A stretch of DNA of 64,000 bases from Methylobacterium oryzae (GCF_021398735.1 NZ_CP090349.1:5826001-5890000); one strand, 5' to 3'. Positions 17,625-27,533 are shown, numbered from the stretch's first letter. Notes: generated by a model not told the origin, from the letters alone. Made by a program: numbers and translations.

Positions 17625-18158
17625 ATGCGCTGTCCCTACTGCGGCGGCTCCGAGACCCAGGTGAAGGACTCGCGGCCCTCCGAGGACGGCGCCGCGATCC
17701 GGCGCCGCCGGGTCTGCCCGGACTGCGCCGGCCGCTTCACCACCTTCGAGCGCGTGCAGCTCCGCGAGGTCGTGGTGCTCAAGCGCTCGGGCAAGCGCGT
17801 GCCGTTCGACCGCGACAAGCTCCAGCGCTCCATCGACGTGGCGCTGCGCAAGCGCGCCGTCGATCCGGAGCGGATCGAGCGGCTGGTCAGCGGCATCACC
17901 CGGCAGCTCGAGAGCGCCGGCGAGCCCGAGGTGACCTCCGAGGCGATCGGCGAGTTGGTGATGGCGGGGCTGAAGGGCCTCGACGACGTCGCCTACGTGC
18001 GCTTCGCCTCCGTCTACAAGAACTTCCGCGAGGCCCGGGACTTCGAGGAGCTGCTCGGCACGCTGAGCGACGGCACGCCGGTACCGGCGGCCGCGCCGGG
18101 TCCGGAGGGCGACCCGGAGCCCGAGGCGTCGGGGCGGCGCCGCGCCGGGCGTCCATGA
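17625..18158 (+). CDS. nrdR: Transcriptional repressor NrdR
   Basis: A 177-residue repressor of ribonucleotide reductase genes. The N-terminal zinc ribbon has Cys3, Cys6, Cys31 and Cys34 and the following ATP-cone ([17 protein letters not shown]) senses ATP/dATP. It is longer than many NrdRs because of a Pro/Glu/Gly-rich tail after about residue 150. The stop overlaps the ribD start (ATGA), a conserved nrdR-ribD pairing in alphaproteobacteria. Confidence 0.96.
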   Translation: MRCPYCGGSETQVKDSRPSEDGAAIRRRRVCPDCAGRFTTFERVQLREVVVLKRSGKRVPFDRDKLQRSIDVALRKRAVDPERIERLVSGITRQLESAGEPEVTSEAIGELVMAGLKGLDDVAYVRFASVYKNFREARDFEELLGTLSDGTPVPAAAPGPEGDPEPEASGRRRAGRP

Positions 18159-19264
18159 GCGGTGACCCGAACTTCATGCGCCTCGCCCTGGCGCTGGGCC
18201 GGCGCGGACTCGGCACCACCTGGCCGAACCCGTCGGTCGGCGCCGTCGTGGTCGAGCCCGAAACCGGCCGCATCCTCGGGACGGCGGCCACGGCGCCGGG
18301 CGGGCGCCCGCACGGGGAGCCCGTGGCGCTCGCCGCCGCCGGCGAGGCTGCCCGCGGCGCGACCCTCTACGTCACCCTGGAGCCCTGCTCCCATCACGGC
18401 CGCACGCCGCCCTGCACCGACGCCATCCTAGCCGCCGGGATCGCCCGGGTGGTCAGCGCCCTGGAGGATCCCGACCCGCGGGTGGCCGGGCGCGGCCACG
18501 ACCTCCTGCGGCGGGGCGGCGTCGCGGTCGAGACCGGGCTGATGCGGGAGGAGGCGGCGCGCGACCATGTCGGCCACGTCACCCGGGTGACCCGCGGCCG
18601 CCCGGCCCTGCACCTCAAGCTCGCCCGCACCCGCGACGGCTTCTGCGCTTCCGCCGGACCGGAGCGCCTGCGGATCACCGGGCCGGTGGCGGACGGGGCG
18701 GTCCACCTGTGGCGGGCCCACGCCGACGCGATCCTGATCGGCATCGGCACCGCCCGGGCCGACGACCCGTCGCTGACCGTGCGGCTGCCGGGCCTCGGCA
18801 CGCGCTCGCCCCTGCGGGTCGTGCTCGACACGCATCTGCGGCTCTCCCCGGCGAGCGTCCTCGCCCGCACCGCCCGCGACACACCGACTTTGGTGCTCAC
18901 GACCCGCTCGGCCCCGGCCCACGCGCGGCGGGCCCTGGAGGCCCTCGGCGTCGAGGTCGCCACCGTAGCGGCGGACGCGGCCGGCGGGATCGACCTTCCG
19001 GCGGCCCTGGCGCGTCTCGGCGAGCGCGGCCTGACCCGCCTGTGCAGCGAGGGCGGCCCCCGCCTTGCGGAGGCGCTGGCCCGGGCCGATCTGGTCGATG
19101 CCTGCACGCTGGTCACCGGGCCGGCGGAGCTAGGTGCAGCGGGCGGCCTGCCGGCCCTGGGCCCGGCCCTGGCGGAAGCCCTAGCGGGCGAGCGGTTCCG
19201 GGAGGCCGAGCGGCTGCAGCTCGGGCCCGACGCGGCCGTGACCTACGAACGCAACAGGACGTAA
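18155..19264 (+). CDS. ribD: Bifunctional riboflavin deaminase/reductase
   Basis: A 369-residue enzyme for steps 2 and 3 of riboflavin synthesis. The N-terminal zinc deaminase has H53-x-E55 and the [11 protein letters not shown] motif (C78, C87). The C-terminal NADPH reductase begins near residue 150 and includes LKLARTRDG and [11 protein letters not shown]. Translation is coupled to nrdR by a 4-base overlap. ribE follows after 3 bases, so nrdR-ribD-ribE is one operon. Confidence 0.96.
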   Translation: MSGDPNFMRLALALGRRGLGTTWPNPSVGAVVVEPETGRILGTAATAPGGRPHGEPVALAAAGEAARGATLYVTLEPCSHHGRTPPCTDAILAAGIARVVSALEDPDPRVAGRGHDLLRRGGVAVETGLMREEAARDHVGHVTRVTRGRPALHLKLARTRDGFCASAGPERLRITGPVADGAVHLWRAHADAILIGIGTARADDPSLTVRLPGLGTRSPLRVVLDTHLRLSPASVLARTARDTPTLVLTTRSAPAHARRALEALGVEVATVAADAAGGIDLPAALARLGERGLTRLCSEGGPRLAEALARADLVDACTLVTGPAELGAAGGLPALGPALAEALAGERFREAERLQLGPDAAVTYERNRT

Positions 19265-19267
19265 GCG

Positions 19268-19891
19268 ATGTTCACGGGCTTGGTCAGCGCCATCGGCACG
19301 GTCGTTTCGGTCTCGGGCGACGGTGACCTGCGCCGGATCGCGATCCGCGCCGCCTACGATCCGGCGACGATCGCGCTCGGCGCCTCGATCGCCTGCGCCG
19401 GACCGTGCCTCACCGCCGTGTCGGTGGAGCCCGCCGCGGGCGGCTGCGTCTTCGCGGTCGACGCCGCCGCCGAGACGCTGGCGCGCACCACCGTCGGCAC
19501 CTGGGCGGCGGGCACGCGGATCAACCTCGAACGCTCCCTGAAGATCGGCGACGAGCTCGGCGGCCATCTCGTCACCGGCCACGTCGACGGCCTCGCCGAG
19601 ATCGTGGAGCGCGTGAGCGTGACGGCCGATGCCTGGGGCGCCAGCGAGCGCTTCACCCTGCGGGCCCCGGCCGCCGTGAAGAAGTTCATCGCCGAGAAGG
19701 GCTCGGTCTGCCTCGACGGCACCTCGCTCACCGTGAATGCGGTCGCGGACGACCTGTTCTCGGTGCTGCTGATCCCGCACACGCTCCAGGTCACCACCTG
19801 GGGCGAGCGGCGGCAGGGGGATCGGCTCAACCTCGAGGTCGACCTGATCGCCCGCTACGCCGCCCGGCTCGCCGAGGCGCGTGTCGGCTGA
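19268..19891 (+). CDS. ribE: Riboflavin synthase alpha subunit
   Basis: A 207-residue enzyme that dismutates 6,7-dimethyl-8-ribityllumazine to riboflavin. It has the two-fold lumazine-binding repeat: MFTGLVSAIGTV at the start and a GTSLTVNAV motif near residue 154 of the second barrel. The LATPxxx-like pair of repeats is intact and length is normal. It lies 3 bases after ribD; the lumazine synthase partner ribH is encoded at 40643-41137 on the other strand. Confidence 0.95.
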   Translation: MFTGLVSAIGTVVSVSGDGDLRRIAIRAAYDPATIALGASIACAGPCLTAVSVEPAAGGCVFAVDAAAETLARTTVGTWAAGTRINLERSLKIGDELGGHLVTGHVDGLAEIVERVSVTADAWGASERFTLRAPAAVKKFIAEKGSVCLDGTSLTVNAVADDLFSVLLIPHTLQVTTWGERRQGDRLNLEVDLIARYAARLAEARVG

Positions 19892-19903
19892 GCCGGGCAC
19901 CCT

Positions 19904-19991
19904 CGTCATGGCGAGCGGAGCGAAAACCCAGCAGCGCCACGCTCTCGAGTGTCGCGAAGCCCCGGCGCGCTTGGCTCCGCTCGCGATGACG
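19904..19991. repeat. Dispersed palindromic element, copy A
   Basis: Inverted arms CGTCATGGCGAGCGGAGC and GCTCCGCTCGCGATGACG, with 16 of 18 bases pairing, flank a 52-base centre. A related copy at 20521-20614 shares the GTC...GGCGAGCGG and GCTCG.GATGACGG ends. The two flank the thioesterase gene. It is the kind of intergenic repeat that occurs many times in Methylobacterium genomes (genus knowledge, not shown here). Confidence 0.75.
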
Positions 19992-20001
19992 GCCTGGCGC
20001 G

Positions 20002-20430
20002 TCAGCGCGGCGGGATCGAGTAGGTGCCGGTGGCGTGGCAGACGAGGTCCGGGCTGCCGACGGCGGTGATCGACACCTCGCCGACGGCGAGGCGCCGGCC
20101 GAGCTTGAGCAGCCGGCATTCGGCCACGAGATCCCCCGTGGCGGGCTTGCGCAGGAAGTTGAAGGTGAGGCTCGTCGTCACCGCGAGCGCCACGGGACCG
20201 ATATTGGCCAGGATCGCCGCGTAGAGGGCGTAGTCGGCCAGCGCCATCATGGCCGGCCCCGACACGGTCGCGCCGGGACGCAGGAAGCGCTCGTGGGCTT
20301 CGAGCCGCATCCGCGCCGCGAGCGGTCCCACGGCCTCGAGGTGGTAGGCGCGCCCGCCCGCCTGCATCTGCGGGAATTCGCGGTCGAGGAAGTCGCCGGT
20401 CTCGGCGAGGGTGAGGATCGGGGCGGTCAT
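20002..20430 (-). CDS. PaaI-family hotdog thioesterase
   Basis: A 142-residue hotdog-fold acyl-CoA thioesterase. The signature region HERFLRPGATVSGPAMMALADYALYAAI (about residues 49-76) has the GPAMMALAD segment of the PaaI/YbgC group. The GTG at 20445 is also in frame. Specificity is unknown; PaaI relatives act on phenylacetyl- or other aromatic acyl-CoAs. It stands alone between two palindromic elements. Confidence 0.85.
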   Translation of the reverse strand: MTAPILTLAETGDFLDREFPQMQAGGRAYHLEAVGPLAARMRLEAHERFLRPGATVSGPAMMALADYALYAAILANIGPVALAVTTSLTFNFLRKPATGDLVAECRLLKLGRRLAVGEVSITAVGSPDLVCHATGTYSIPPR

Positions 20431-20520
20431 TGCCCCATGCAGCACGGCGGTACCGCCGAGGCAATCACGAGGCCTTCGGAACTGCCGTCCTCATCGGAAG
20501 GTCCCAGTCGATCGGCCGGT

Positions 20521-20614
20521 GCCGTCTTGGCGAGCGGCGCGAAGCGATCCAGTCGGCGCTACATTCACCGATGTCGCGCGACCCTGGGTCACTTCGCCGC
20601 GCTCGTGATGACGG
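20521..20614. repeat. Dispersed palindromic element, copy B
   Basis: Imperfect 32-base arms (GCCGTCTTGGCGAGCGGCGC ... and ... GCCGCGCTCGTGATGACGG) around a 30-base centre, related to copy A at 19904-19991. It lies between the thioesterase start and the spoVR end. Confidence 0.7.
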
Positions 20615-20696
20615 AGGGCTGCCGCCATCGAGGGTTTCGGCCGGACGCCACATCAGGACGGGGAATCGGGCGGGAGGCGCCCTCCCGCCGTCCCGC

Positions 20697-22268
20697 TCAG
20701 AAGAAGATCGGCCGCGCGCTGGCGGTGATCTCGCCGAGCACCGCGCCGGTGGCCGGCTCGACCTCCTTGAGCACCACGTCGTAGCCCCAGAGGTCGGCGA
20801 GGTGCTGCAGCACGCGCTTGGCGTCGTCCTTCTGCAGGGTGATCTTGTTGATCGCCTTGTGGTGCAGGATCAGGCGCCGGTCGCCCTCCAGATCCACGTC
20901 CACCACCTCGATGTCGGGGTCGAGCCACGCCACGTCGTACTGCCGCGCGAAGGAGCGGCGCAGCTTGCGGTAGCCGCGCTCGTCGTGGATCGCCTCCACC
21001 CGCAGCTCCGGCTCCTCCGGATCGTCGACCACGTGGAACAGGCGCAGATCGCGCATCAGCTTGGGCGACAGGAACTGCTGGATGAAGCTCTCGTCCCGGT
21101 AATTCTCCCAGCAATCGCGCAGGACCGCCATGGCGTCGCCGACCCCCGCGATGTCGGGGAACCACGCCCGGTCCTCCTCGGTCGGCTGCTCGGCGATGCG
21201 GGCGATGTCCTGCATCATCGCGAAACCGATCGCGTAGGGATTGTGGCCGCCGTAGGAGCGGTCGTCGTAGTTCGGCTGCCGGATGACGTTGGTGTGCGAC
21301 TGCAGGAATTCGAGATAGGCCGCCTCGGTGATCTGCCCGGATTCCGACAGGGCGTTCATGATCCGGTAGTGGCAGTAGGTGGCGCAGCCCTCGTTCATCA
21401 CCTTGGTCTGGCGCTGCGGATAGAAGTACTGGGCCACCAGGCGGACGATGCGCAGGATCTCGCGCTGCCAGGGGCGCAGGCGGGGCGCGGCCTTCTCCAG
21501 GAAATACAGGATGTTCTCCTGCGGCAGTTCGAGCAGCGCCTTGCGCCGCTCGGCGGCCGCGTCCGGACGCGCCGTGCCGATCTTCTGCGGCAGGGTGCGC
21601 CAGAGATCGTTGTAGATCTGCTCGCCGTGCTCGATCCGCTCGCGCTCGCGCCGCTGCTCGGAGGCGAGGTCCGGCCGCTTCTTGCGCGGGTAGCGGTGGA
21701 CGCCCTGGCTCATCAGCGCGTGGGCGGCGTCGAGCACCTGCTCCACCGCCTGGTGGCCGTAGCGCTCCTCGCAGCGGGCGATGAAGCCCTTGGCGAAGTC
21801 GAGGTAGTCGAGGATGCCCTCGGCGTCGGTCCACTGCCGAAACAGGTAGTTGTTCTTGAAGAAGTGGTTGTGGCCGAAGGCGGCGTGCGCGATGACCAGC
21901 GTCTGCATCGTCGCCGTGTTCTCCTCCATGACGTAGGAGATGCACGGGTCCGAGTTGATGACGATCTCGTAGGCGAGCCCCATCAGGCCGCGGCGGTAGC
22001 CGGCCTCGTGCTGGGCGAAGTGCTTGCCGAACGACCAGTGCTTGTAGAACAGCGGCATGCCGATCGACGCGTAGGCGTCGAGCATCTGCTCGGCCGTGAT
22101 GATCTCGATCTGGTTCGGGTACCACGACAGTCCGAGCTGCGGCCCGGCCACCGCCTCGCAGGCGTCGTGGATCCGCCGGATCGTGTCGAAATCCCAGTCG
22201 TTGCCGGTGAACAGCGGCTTCTGGTTGCCCGCGATGATCTGGGGCGTGCGTGCCTTGACGAGCGTCAT
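20697..22268 (-). CDS. SpoVR family protein
   Basis: A 523-residue soluble protein of the SpoVR/YcgB family. The family is found downstream of prkA and yeaH in non-sporulating bacteria and its molecular function is unknown. Visible features are the conserved NEGCATYCHYRIM segment and HNPYAIGFAMMQDI. It is the last gene of the prkA-yeaH-spoVR cluster, starting 34 bases after yeaH. Confidence 0.92.
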   Translation of the reverse strand: MTLVKARTPQIIAGNQKPLFTGNDWDFDTIRRIHDACEAVAGPQLGLSWYPNQIEIITAEQMLDAYASIGMPLFYKHWSFGKHFAQHEAGYRRGLMGLAYEIVINSDPCISYVMEENTATMQTLVIAHAAFGHNHFFKNNYLFRQWTDAEGILDYLDFAKGFIARCEERYGHQAVEQVLDAAHALMSQGVHRYPRKKRPDLASEQRRERERIEHGEQIYNDLWRTLPQKIGTARPDAAAERRKALLELPQENILYFLEKAAPRLRPWQREILRIVRLVAQYFYPQRQTKVMNEGCATYCHYRIMNALSESGQITEAAYLEFLQSHTNVIRQPNYDDRSYGGHNPYAIGFAMMQDIARIAEQPTEEDRAWFPDIAGVGDAMAVLRDCWENYRDESFIQQFLSPKLMRDLRLFHVVDDPEEPELRVEAIHDERGYRKLRRSFARQYDVAWLDPDIEVVDVDLEGDRRLILHHKAINKITLQKDDAKRVLQHLADLWGYDVVLKEVEPATGAVLGEITASARPIFF

Positions 22269-22302
22269 GCGGCCTCCCGATCGGTTGATGCGCGCGCCGC
22301 CA

Positions 22303-23604
22303 TCACGCCTCCGCCTCGGCGCGGCCTTCCTTGCGGCCGAACAGCTCGCGGAAGACCGGGTAGATCTCCCGGCGGTGGTTGACCTTGCGCATGGCGATCG
22401 GGCCGCCGGCCTTGGCGATGGCCTCGTAGGTCCGCCACAGGGTGGTGCGGTGCTCGACGAAGCCGGCTCGGGGACCGTTCTCGTCGCCCACCTCCAGATA
22501 GGCGAAGTGCTGGCAGGCGGGCAGGATGTGCGACCGCAGCAGCTCCGTGGAGGTCGGCCCGTCGGACGAGACGTTGTCGCCGTCCGAGGCCTGGGCCGCG
22601 TAGATGTTCCAGTCGTTCGGGTCGTAGCGCTCGGCGATGACGCGCTTCATCTCCACGAGCGCCGACGAGACCAGGGTGCCGCCGGTCTCGCGGGAGCCGA
22701 AGAAGGTCTCCTCGTCCACCTCGGTCGCCCGGTCGGTGTGGCGGATGAACACGATCTCGACGTGCCGGTAGCGGCGCGTCAGGAAGATGTGCAGCAGGAT
22801 GTAGAATCGCTTGGCGAGGTCCTTCATGTGCTCGGTCATCGAGCCGGACACGTCCATCAGGCAGAACATCACCGCCTGCGCGATCGGCCGCGGATAGGGC
22901 TCGAACCGGCGGAAGCGCAGGTCGATCGGGTCGACGTAGGGGATGCGCTTCGCGCGCTCGCGCAGCCGGAACAGCGCCTGCTCCAAGTCCGGCCGCTCCG
23001 GGTGCCCCTCGGCGAGGGCGTCGAGCCGGGCCTCCAGAGCCGCGACCTCGTCGGGCTTCGGGCGCTTGAGGGCGATCCGCCGCGACATCGAGTTGCGCAG
23101 GGTTCGGGTGAGCGCGAGGTTCGCGGGCGAGCCGGTGACCGTGTAGCCCGCCCGGCGCAGTCCCTCGGTCTCGACGATGGCGAGGCGACGCTTGGCGAGG
23201 TCCGGCAGTTCCAGATCCTCGAGGAAGAGTTCCAGGAACTCCTCGCGGGTGAGCACGAAGCGGAACGCGTCCTCGCTGTTCTCGCCGCCCTCCCCGCCCT
23301 CGCCGGAGCCGCGACCGCCGCCGCTGCCCGGCGGGCGCTCGATCGTGTCGCCCTCCACGTAGGTCTTGTTGCCGGGCAGGATGTGATCCTGCAGGCCGGT
23401 GCCGGGCTGGCGCGAGAAGCGGGGCTCCCGGACGCCGTCCGCCGGCACGGTGACGCGGCCGTCCTTGCCGAGATCCTTGATGTCCTTCTCGCGGGCGGAT
23501 TCCCGCACCGCGCGCTGGGCCACGTCCTTCACGCGCCGCAGGAAGCGCTGGCGGTTCGGGAGGCTCTTGCCGCCCGGGTTCAAACGTCGGTCGACGATGT
23601 GCAT
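22303..23604 (-). CDS. yeaH: YeaH/YhbH family vWA-domain protein
   Basis: A 433-residue protein with an N-terminal basic segment (FLRRVKDVAQRAVRES), a Gly/Glu-rich linker at 93-112 and a C-terminal von Willebrand A domain. The MIDAS motif is DVSGSMT (251-257). The family partners the PrkA kinase under starvation and stress. The start is ATG 23604, since the open frame reaching further upstream overlaps prkA in the wrong phase. About 190 bases separate it from the prkA stop. Confidence 0.92.
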   Translation of the reverse strand: MHIVDRRLNPGGKSLPNRQRFLRRVKDVAQRAVRESAREKDIKDLGKDGRVTVPADGVREPRFSRQPGTGLQDHILPGNKTYVEGDTIERPPGSGGGRGSGEGGEGGENSEDAFRFVLTREEFLELFLEDLELPDLAKRRLAIVETEGLRRAGYTVTGSPANLALTRTLRNSMSRRIALKRPKPDEVAALEARLDALAEGHPERPDLEQALFRLRERAKRIPYVDPIDLRFRRFEPYPRPIAQAVMFCLMDVSGSMTEHMKDLAKRFYILLHIFLTRRYRHVEIVFIRHTDRATEVDEETFFGSRETGGTLVSSALVEMKRVIAERYDPNDWNIYAAQASDGDNVSSDGPTSTELLRSHILPACQHFAYLEVGDENGPRAGFVEHRTTLWRTYEAIAKAGGPIAMRKVNHRREIYPVFRELFGRKEGRAEAEA

Positions 23605-23798
23605 CCGCTGCGAAAACCCTCGTCCGCGTGCTCCGGCCGGGTCCGGACCCTTGTCGTACCATGCTGTCACCGGAGGGAAGGATCCCTCTTTGGCAGCAGG
23701 GCCGCGATCTTCGCCGGCCGGTCGTCCGAAACTGTGGCGGCGGAGGGTCGGTACGGGGCCCGGCCGATCCATCGGACGGGCCCGGGCCCCGTCGTCCC

Positions 23799-25751
23799 TC
23801 AGCCGGCCTGCTTCACCCGCATGTACCACTCCACCAGGCGGCGGACCTGCCGCTCGGTGTAGCCGCGCGCCACCATGCGCTCGACGAACTCGCCGTGCTT
23901 CTTCTCGGTCTCGCCGTCCTTCTTCGAGCCGAAGGAGATCACCGGCAGCAGCTCCTCCACCTGGGAGAACATCCGCCGCTCGATCACCTCGCGCAGCTTC
24001 TCGTAGCTGGTCCAGCTGGGATTCCGGCCACCGTGCTGCGCCCGGGAGCGCAGAGCGAACTTCACCACCTCGTTGCGGAAGTCCTTCGGGTTGGCGATCC
24101 CGGCGGGCTTCTCGATCTTGGTCAGCTCCTGGTTCAGGAGCTCCCGGTTCATGAGCTGGCCGGTCTCGGCGTCCTTGAAGTCCTGGTCCTCGATCCAGGC
24201 GTCGGCGTAGTCGATGTACCGGTCGAACAGGTTCTGCCCGTAATCGTGGTACGATTCGAGGTAGGCCTTCTGGATCTCGTGGCCGATGAACTCCGCGTAG
24301 CGCGGGGCCAGTTCGGTCTTGATGAATTCCAGGTACTTCTTCTCGGTCTCGGGCGGGAGCTGCTCGCGGCGCAGCGACTGCTCCAGCACGTACATCAGGT
24401 GCACCGGGTCGGCCGAGACCTCGGTGGTGTCGTGGTTGAAGGTCGCGGCCAGCACCTTGAAGGCGAAACGGGTCGAGATCCCGTCCATGCCCTCGTCGAC
24501 GCCGGCCGTGTCCTTGTACTCCTGCATCGAGCGGGCGCGGGGATCGACCTCGCGCAGGGACTCGCCGTCGTAGACCCGCATCTTGGAGAAGACGTTGGAA
24601 TTGGCGTGCTCGCGGAGCCGCGACAGCACCGAGAACCGCGCCAGCATCTCCAGCGTGCCGGGGGCGCAGGCCGCGTCCGACAGCTCCGAGCCGGAGATCA
24701 GCTTCTCGTAGATCCGCTGCTCCTCGGTGACGCGCAGGCAGTACGGGACCTTGATCACGTAGATCCGGTCGATGAAGGCCTCGTTGTTCTTGTTGGTCTT
24801 GAAGGTCTGCCACTCGGCCTCGTTCGAGTGCGCCAGGATCACGCCGGTGAACGGGATCGCGCCGATATTCTCGGTGCCGACGTAGTTACCCTCCTGCGTC
24901 GCGGTGAGCAGCGGGTGCAGCATCTTGATCGGCGCCTTGAACATCTCGACGAACTCGAGGATGCCCTGGTTCGCCCGGTTCAGGCCGCCCGAGTACGAGT
25001 AGGCGTCGGGATCGGCCTGCGACAGGGTCTCCAGGCGGCGGATGTCGACCTTGCCGACGAGCGAGGAGATGTCTTGGTTGTTCTCGTCACCCGGCTCGGT
25101 CTTGGCGATGGCGATCTGGCGCAGGCGCGACGGCCGGACCTTGATCACCTTGAAGCGCGAGATGTCGCCGTTGAACTCGTCGAGGCGCTTCAGCGCCCAG
25201 GGGCTCATCAGGCCGGTCAGCCGCCGGCGCGGGATGCCGTAGCGGCGCTGGATCTCCTCGCCCATGGTCTCGGGGTCGAACAGGCCCAGCGGGCTCTCGA
25301 AGACCGGCGACACTTCGTCCCCAGCCTTGAGTACGTAGACGGGGTGAACCTCCATCAGGAGCTTCAGCCGCTCGGCCAGCGACGACTTACCGCCGCCCAC
25401 CGGCCCGAGCAGGTAGAGGATCTGCTTGCGCTCCTCCAGCCCCTGCGCGGCGTGGCGGAAGAACGAGACGATCCGCTCGATCGTCTCCTCCATGCCGTAG
25501 AATTCGCGGAAGGCCGGGTAGGTCCGGATCGTCCGGTTCATGAAGATCCGGCCGAGGCGCGAATCCCTGGCGGTGTCCACGAATTCCGGCTCGCCGATCG
25601 CCGCGAGGATGCGCTCGGCGGCCGAGGCGTACATCAGGGGCTCGTCGCGACAGGCCTCCAGGTACTCGGAGAGCGTCATCTCCGTGTCGCGGCGGGCCTC
25701 GTACCCTCGGGCGAAGCTCTGGAAAAGGTCGTTCGTCGCATGCATCGGCAT
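23799..25751 (-). CDS. prkA: PrkA serine protein kinase (YeaG)
   Basis: A 650-residue protein with an AAA+ module (Walker A GPVGGGKSS at 116-124) and the C-terminal PrkA domain. In Bacillus and Escherichia it is a stress-linked Ser kinase or protease-like regulator. Length matches the family. It is the first gene of the prkA-yeaH-spoVR cluster; a 218-base spacer upstream contains the terminator of the preceding gene and space for a starvation promoter. Confidence 0.95.
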   Translation of the reverse strand: MPMHATNDLFQSFARGYEARRDTEMTLSEYLEACRDEPLMYASAAERILAAIGEPEFVDTARDSRLGRIFMNRTIRTYPAFREFYGMEETIERIVSFFRHAAQGLEERKQILYLLGPVGGGKSSLAERLKLLMEVHPVYVLKAGDEVSPVFESPLGLFDPETMGEEIQRRYGIPRRRLTGLMSPWALKRLDEFNGDISRFKVIKVRPSRLRQIAIAKTEPGDENNQDISSLVGKVDIRRLETLSQADPDAYSYSGGLNRANQGILEFVEMFKAPIKMLHPLLTATQEGNYVGTENIGAIPFTGVILAHSNEAEWQTFKTNKNNEAFIDRIYVIKVPYCLRVTEEQRIYEKLISGSELSDAACAPGTLEMLARFSVLSRLREHANSNVFSKMRVYDGESLREVDPRARSMQEYKDTAGVDEGMDGISTRFAFKVLAATFNHDTTEVSADPVHLMYVLEQSLRREQLPPETEKKYLEFIKTELAPRYAEFIGHEIQKAYLESYHDYGQNLFDRYIDYADAWIEDQDFKDAETGQLMNRELLNQELTKIEKPAGIANPKDFRNEVVKFALRSRAQHGGRNPSWTSYEKLREVIERRMFSQVEELLPVISFGSKKDGETEKKHGEFVERMVARGYTERQVRRLVEWYMRVKQAG

Positions 25752-25884
25752 TCGATAACCCTCTCAGACCGTGACAGCTTCATCCTGTCTCGGCTCGGAT
25801 GCAACCGACAGGCCCGCTTTTGTCGCAGTGCGGCGAGCATGGCGCCCGGCATGTCGATTGCATGCAACACTCCGGAGCGCTGAA

Positions 25885-25912
25885 GGCGTCACGGACGAGA
25901 CTCCGTGACGCC
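25885..25912 (-). terminator. Terminator of the gene at 25970
   Basis: A perfect 11-bp stem (GGCGTCACGGA with TCCGTGACGCC) and a 6-base loop, located downstream of the small exported protein gene and upstream of prkA. Only a short T pair follows on the minus strand. Confidence 0.65.
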
Positions 25913-25969
25913 CCCGGACGGCTGACCGAGCGGCAGGACTAGCCAGATACCGTTTCGGCCGGAGCCTGC

Positions 25970-26413
25970 TCACAAATCCGTGCCCTCTTTCTTGCCGTCG
26001 TCTCCTGATTTGGTCCCCGCCCCCCCGACAGTGATCTTGACGGTCTGCGTCTGGACTTGGCCGTCGGAGCTCTTGACCTCGAACGTCACTTCGTCGGTAC
26101 CGGTGAATCCGTTGTTGGGCTGATAGAACAGCGCCTGGACGGCCGCTTCCTTGTTGGGGCAGCGGTAGCTCGCCGGCGTCTTCAGCTTGCCGACCTTGGT
26201 GATCACCGACCCGTTCTTCGGCGGGCCCGAGACCTTGAACTCGGGCATCGGCCCAGGAGAACAGTCCTTCTTGAGGTTCGGCGCGATCTCGATGCGGACC
26301 GTCTTGCCGGGCGCCACCGTCTTGGTTCGGCTGGACGGCGTCTGGGCCAGGGCGGGCCCGGCCAGTGCCATGCTCCCTGCGAGCAGCGCGGCGAGCGGAC
26401 GTAGGGCAATCAT
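25970..26413 (-). CDS. Exported protein with Ig/cadherin-like domain
   Basis: A 147-residue secreted protein. It starts at ATG 26413, with GGAGAGA upstream, and has a signal peptide (cleavage after ALA at about residue 22). The rest is predicted beta-rich: VRIEIAPNLKKDC, SGPPKNGSVI and YQPNNGFTGTDEVTFEV, the last being a common closing strand of bacterial Ig or cadherin-like repeats. Two cysteines may form a disulfide. Its role is unknown. Confidence 0.78.
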   Translation of the reverse strand: MIALRPLAALLAGSMALAGPALAQTPSSRTKTVAPGKTVRIEIAPNLKKDCSPGPMPEFKVSGPPKNGSVITKVGKLKTPASYRCPNKEAAVQALFYQPNNGFTGTDEVTFEVKSSDGQVQTQTVKITVGGAGTKSGDDGKKEGTDL

Positions 26414-26533
26414 GGCAGCGTCTCTCCAGTGCCGACCCGGGACCTCTCCCCGGACACGCGTCCGGATGTCCCGTTCATCGGTGGAGACCATGTGGGGACG
26501 CCGCGCACGGGCGTCGAGGGCTCGGGCGGCGGG

Positions 26534-26953
26534 TTAATTCTGGAGGGCCGCCGCGACGATCCCGGTGATGCGGGCGATCTGCGCCGCGTCGAACTCGCCG
26601 GCCAGGGCGGCGGCGAGCCGCCCCTCGACCCGCGCCCGCTCCCCGGCATCGGCCACCGGCACGGGGGGAATCTCGTCCTCGGCCAGCCGGCAGACCCGGC
26701 GAATCGTCTCAGCGGCCGCCAGGAGTTTCTCCCGGTCGGTGGGACCCATCTCCCAGAGCGGGTTGCGCAGGCGGCTGATCACCCGCTTGGCGTCGCGATA
26801 GTCCCGGTCGACCCCGGTGGCCGCCTCGATCTGGCTGACGAGGAACATCAGCTCCAGGACTTCGGACGCCGCCTCCGGGCAGGAGCGGACGATCCGCATG
26901 ATGCGGGCCATCAGTTCCTGGCTGGGCGTCAACTTGGGTTTGGGCGCGGCCAT
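26534..26953 (-). CDS. Unrecognised 139-residue cytosolic protein
   Basis: A helical, soluble protein with no membrane segment or known motif. A charged RDYRDAKRVISRLRNPLWEM region lies at about residues 50-70 and AALAGEFDAAQIARITGIVAAAL closes the protein. It has good GC-rich codon usage and a clear start. It sits between two other minus-strand genes, not obviously co-transcribed. Confidence 0.75.
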   Translation of the reverse strand: MAAPKPKLTPSQELMARIMRIVRSCPEAASEVLELMFLVSQIEAATGVDRDYRDAKRVISRLRNPLWEMGPTDREKLLAAAETIRRVCRLAEDEIPPVPVADAGERARVEGRLAAALAGEFDAAQIARITGIVAAALQN

Positions 26954-27032
26954 GCGGGCGACAACGCGACGTGTTGCCGGAAAGTTCGCCCGCCGCGCGC
27001 GGTGCCGGGGTCGTCGAGCCCGGCAGGCCCGC

Positions 27033-27533
27033 TCAGGCCTCCATGTCGGGCAGGTCGCGCAGCCCGTCGAGCAGGGCGCGGCAGGCGCGCAGCTCGTCCA
27101 GGGCCCCGGCCAGGGCCGCCCGGTCCGACGCGCCGAATGTCGCGCCCCCGGTCCCGCTCCGGGCTCCCGCCTCGGTCTCGACCTCCTGAAGCAGCGGCTC
27201 GGCCGCCACGGCCTCGCCGCGGCCGACGGCCTGCACGAAGCGGACGCCGTTCTCCTTGAGGACCCGCTGCGCCCCCGCGATGGTGTAGCGCTGCACGTGC
27301 AGGAGGTGGCGGATGCCGGCGACGAGCTCGACGTCCTGGGGCCGGTAGTAGCGGCGCCCCCCCGCCCGCTTCACGGGGCGGATCTGGCCGAAGCGGGTTT
27401 CCCAGAATCGCAGGACGTGCTGGGGCACGTCGAGTTCCTCGGCCACCTCGCTGATCGTCCGGAAAGCGTGGGCGCTCTTCTCGCCGATCCCGGTCGGCGG
27501 TTCGTCGGTCGAGGCGGCGAGGGCTGGCGGCAT
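27033..27533 (-). CDS. MerR-family transcriptional regulator
   Basis: A 166-residue regulator with an N-terminal MerR winged helix: [25 protein letters not shown] (about 24-48) and [14 protein letters not shown]. The C-terminal half lacks metal-binding cysteines. The gene is the last of the plsX-fabH-ihfA cluster, where such a regulator of unknown target is conserved in Rhizobiales (family context knowledge). Confidence 0.9.
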   Translation of the reverse strand: MPPALAASTDEPPTGIGEKSAHAFRTISEVAEELDVPQHVLRFWETRFGQIRPVKRAGGRRYYRPQDVELVAGIRHLLHVQRYTIAGAQRVLKENGVRFVQAVGRGEAVAAEPLLQEVETEAGARSGTGGATFGASDRAALAGALDELRACRALLDGLRDLPDMEA

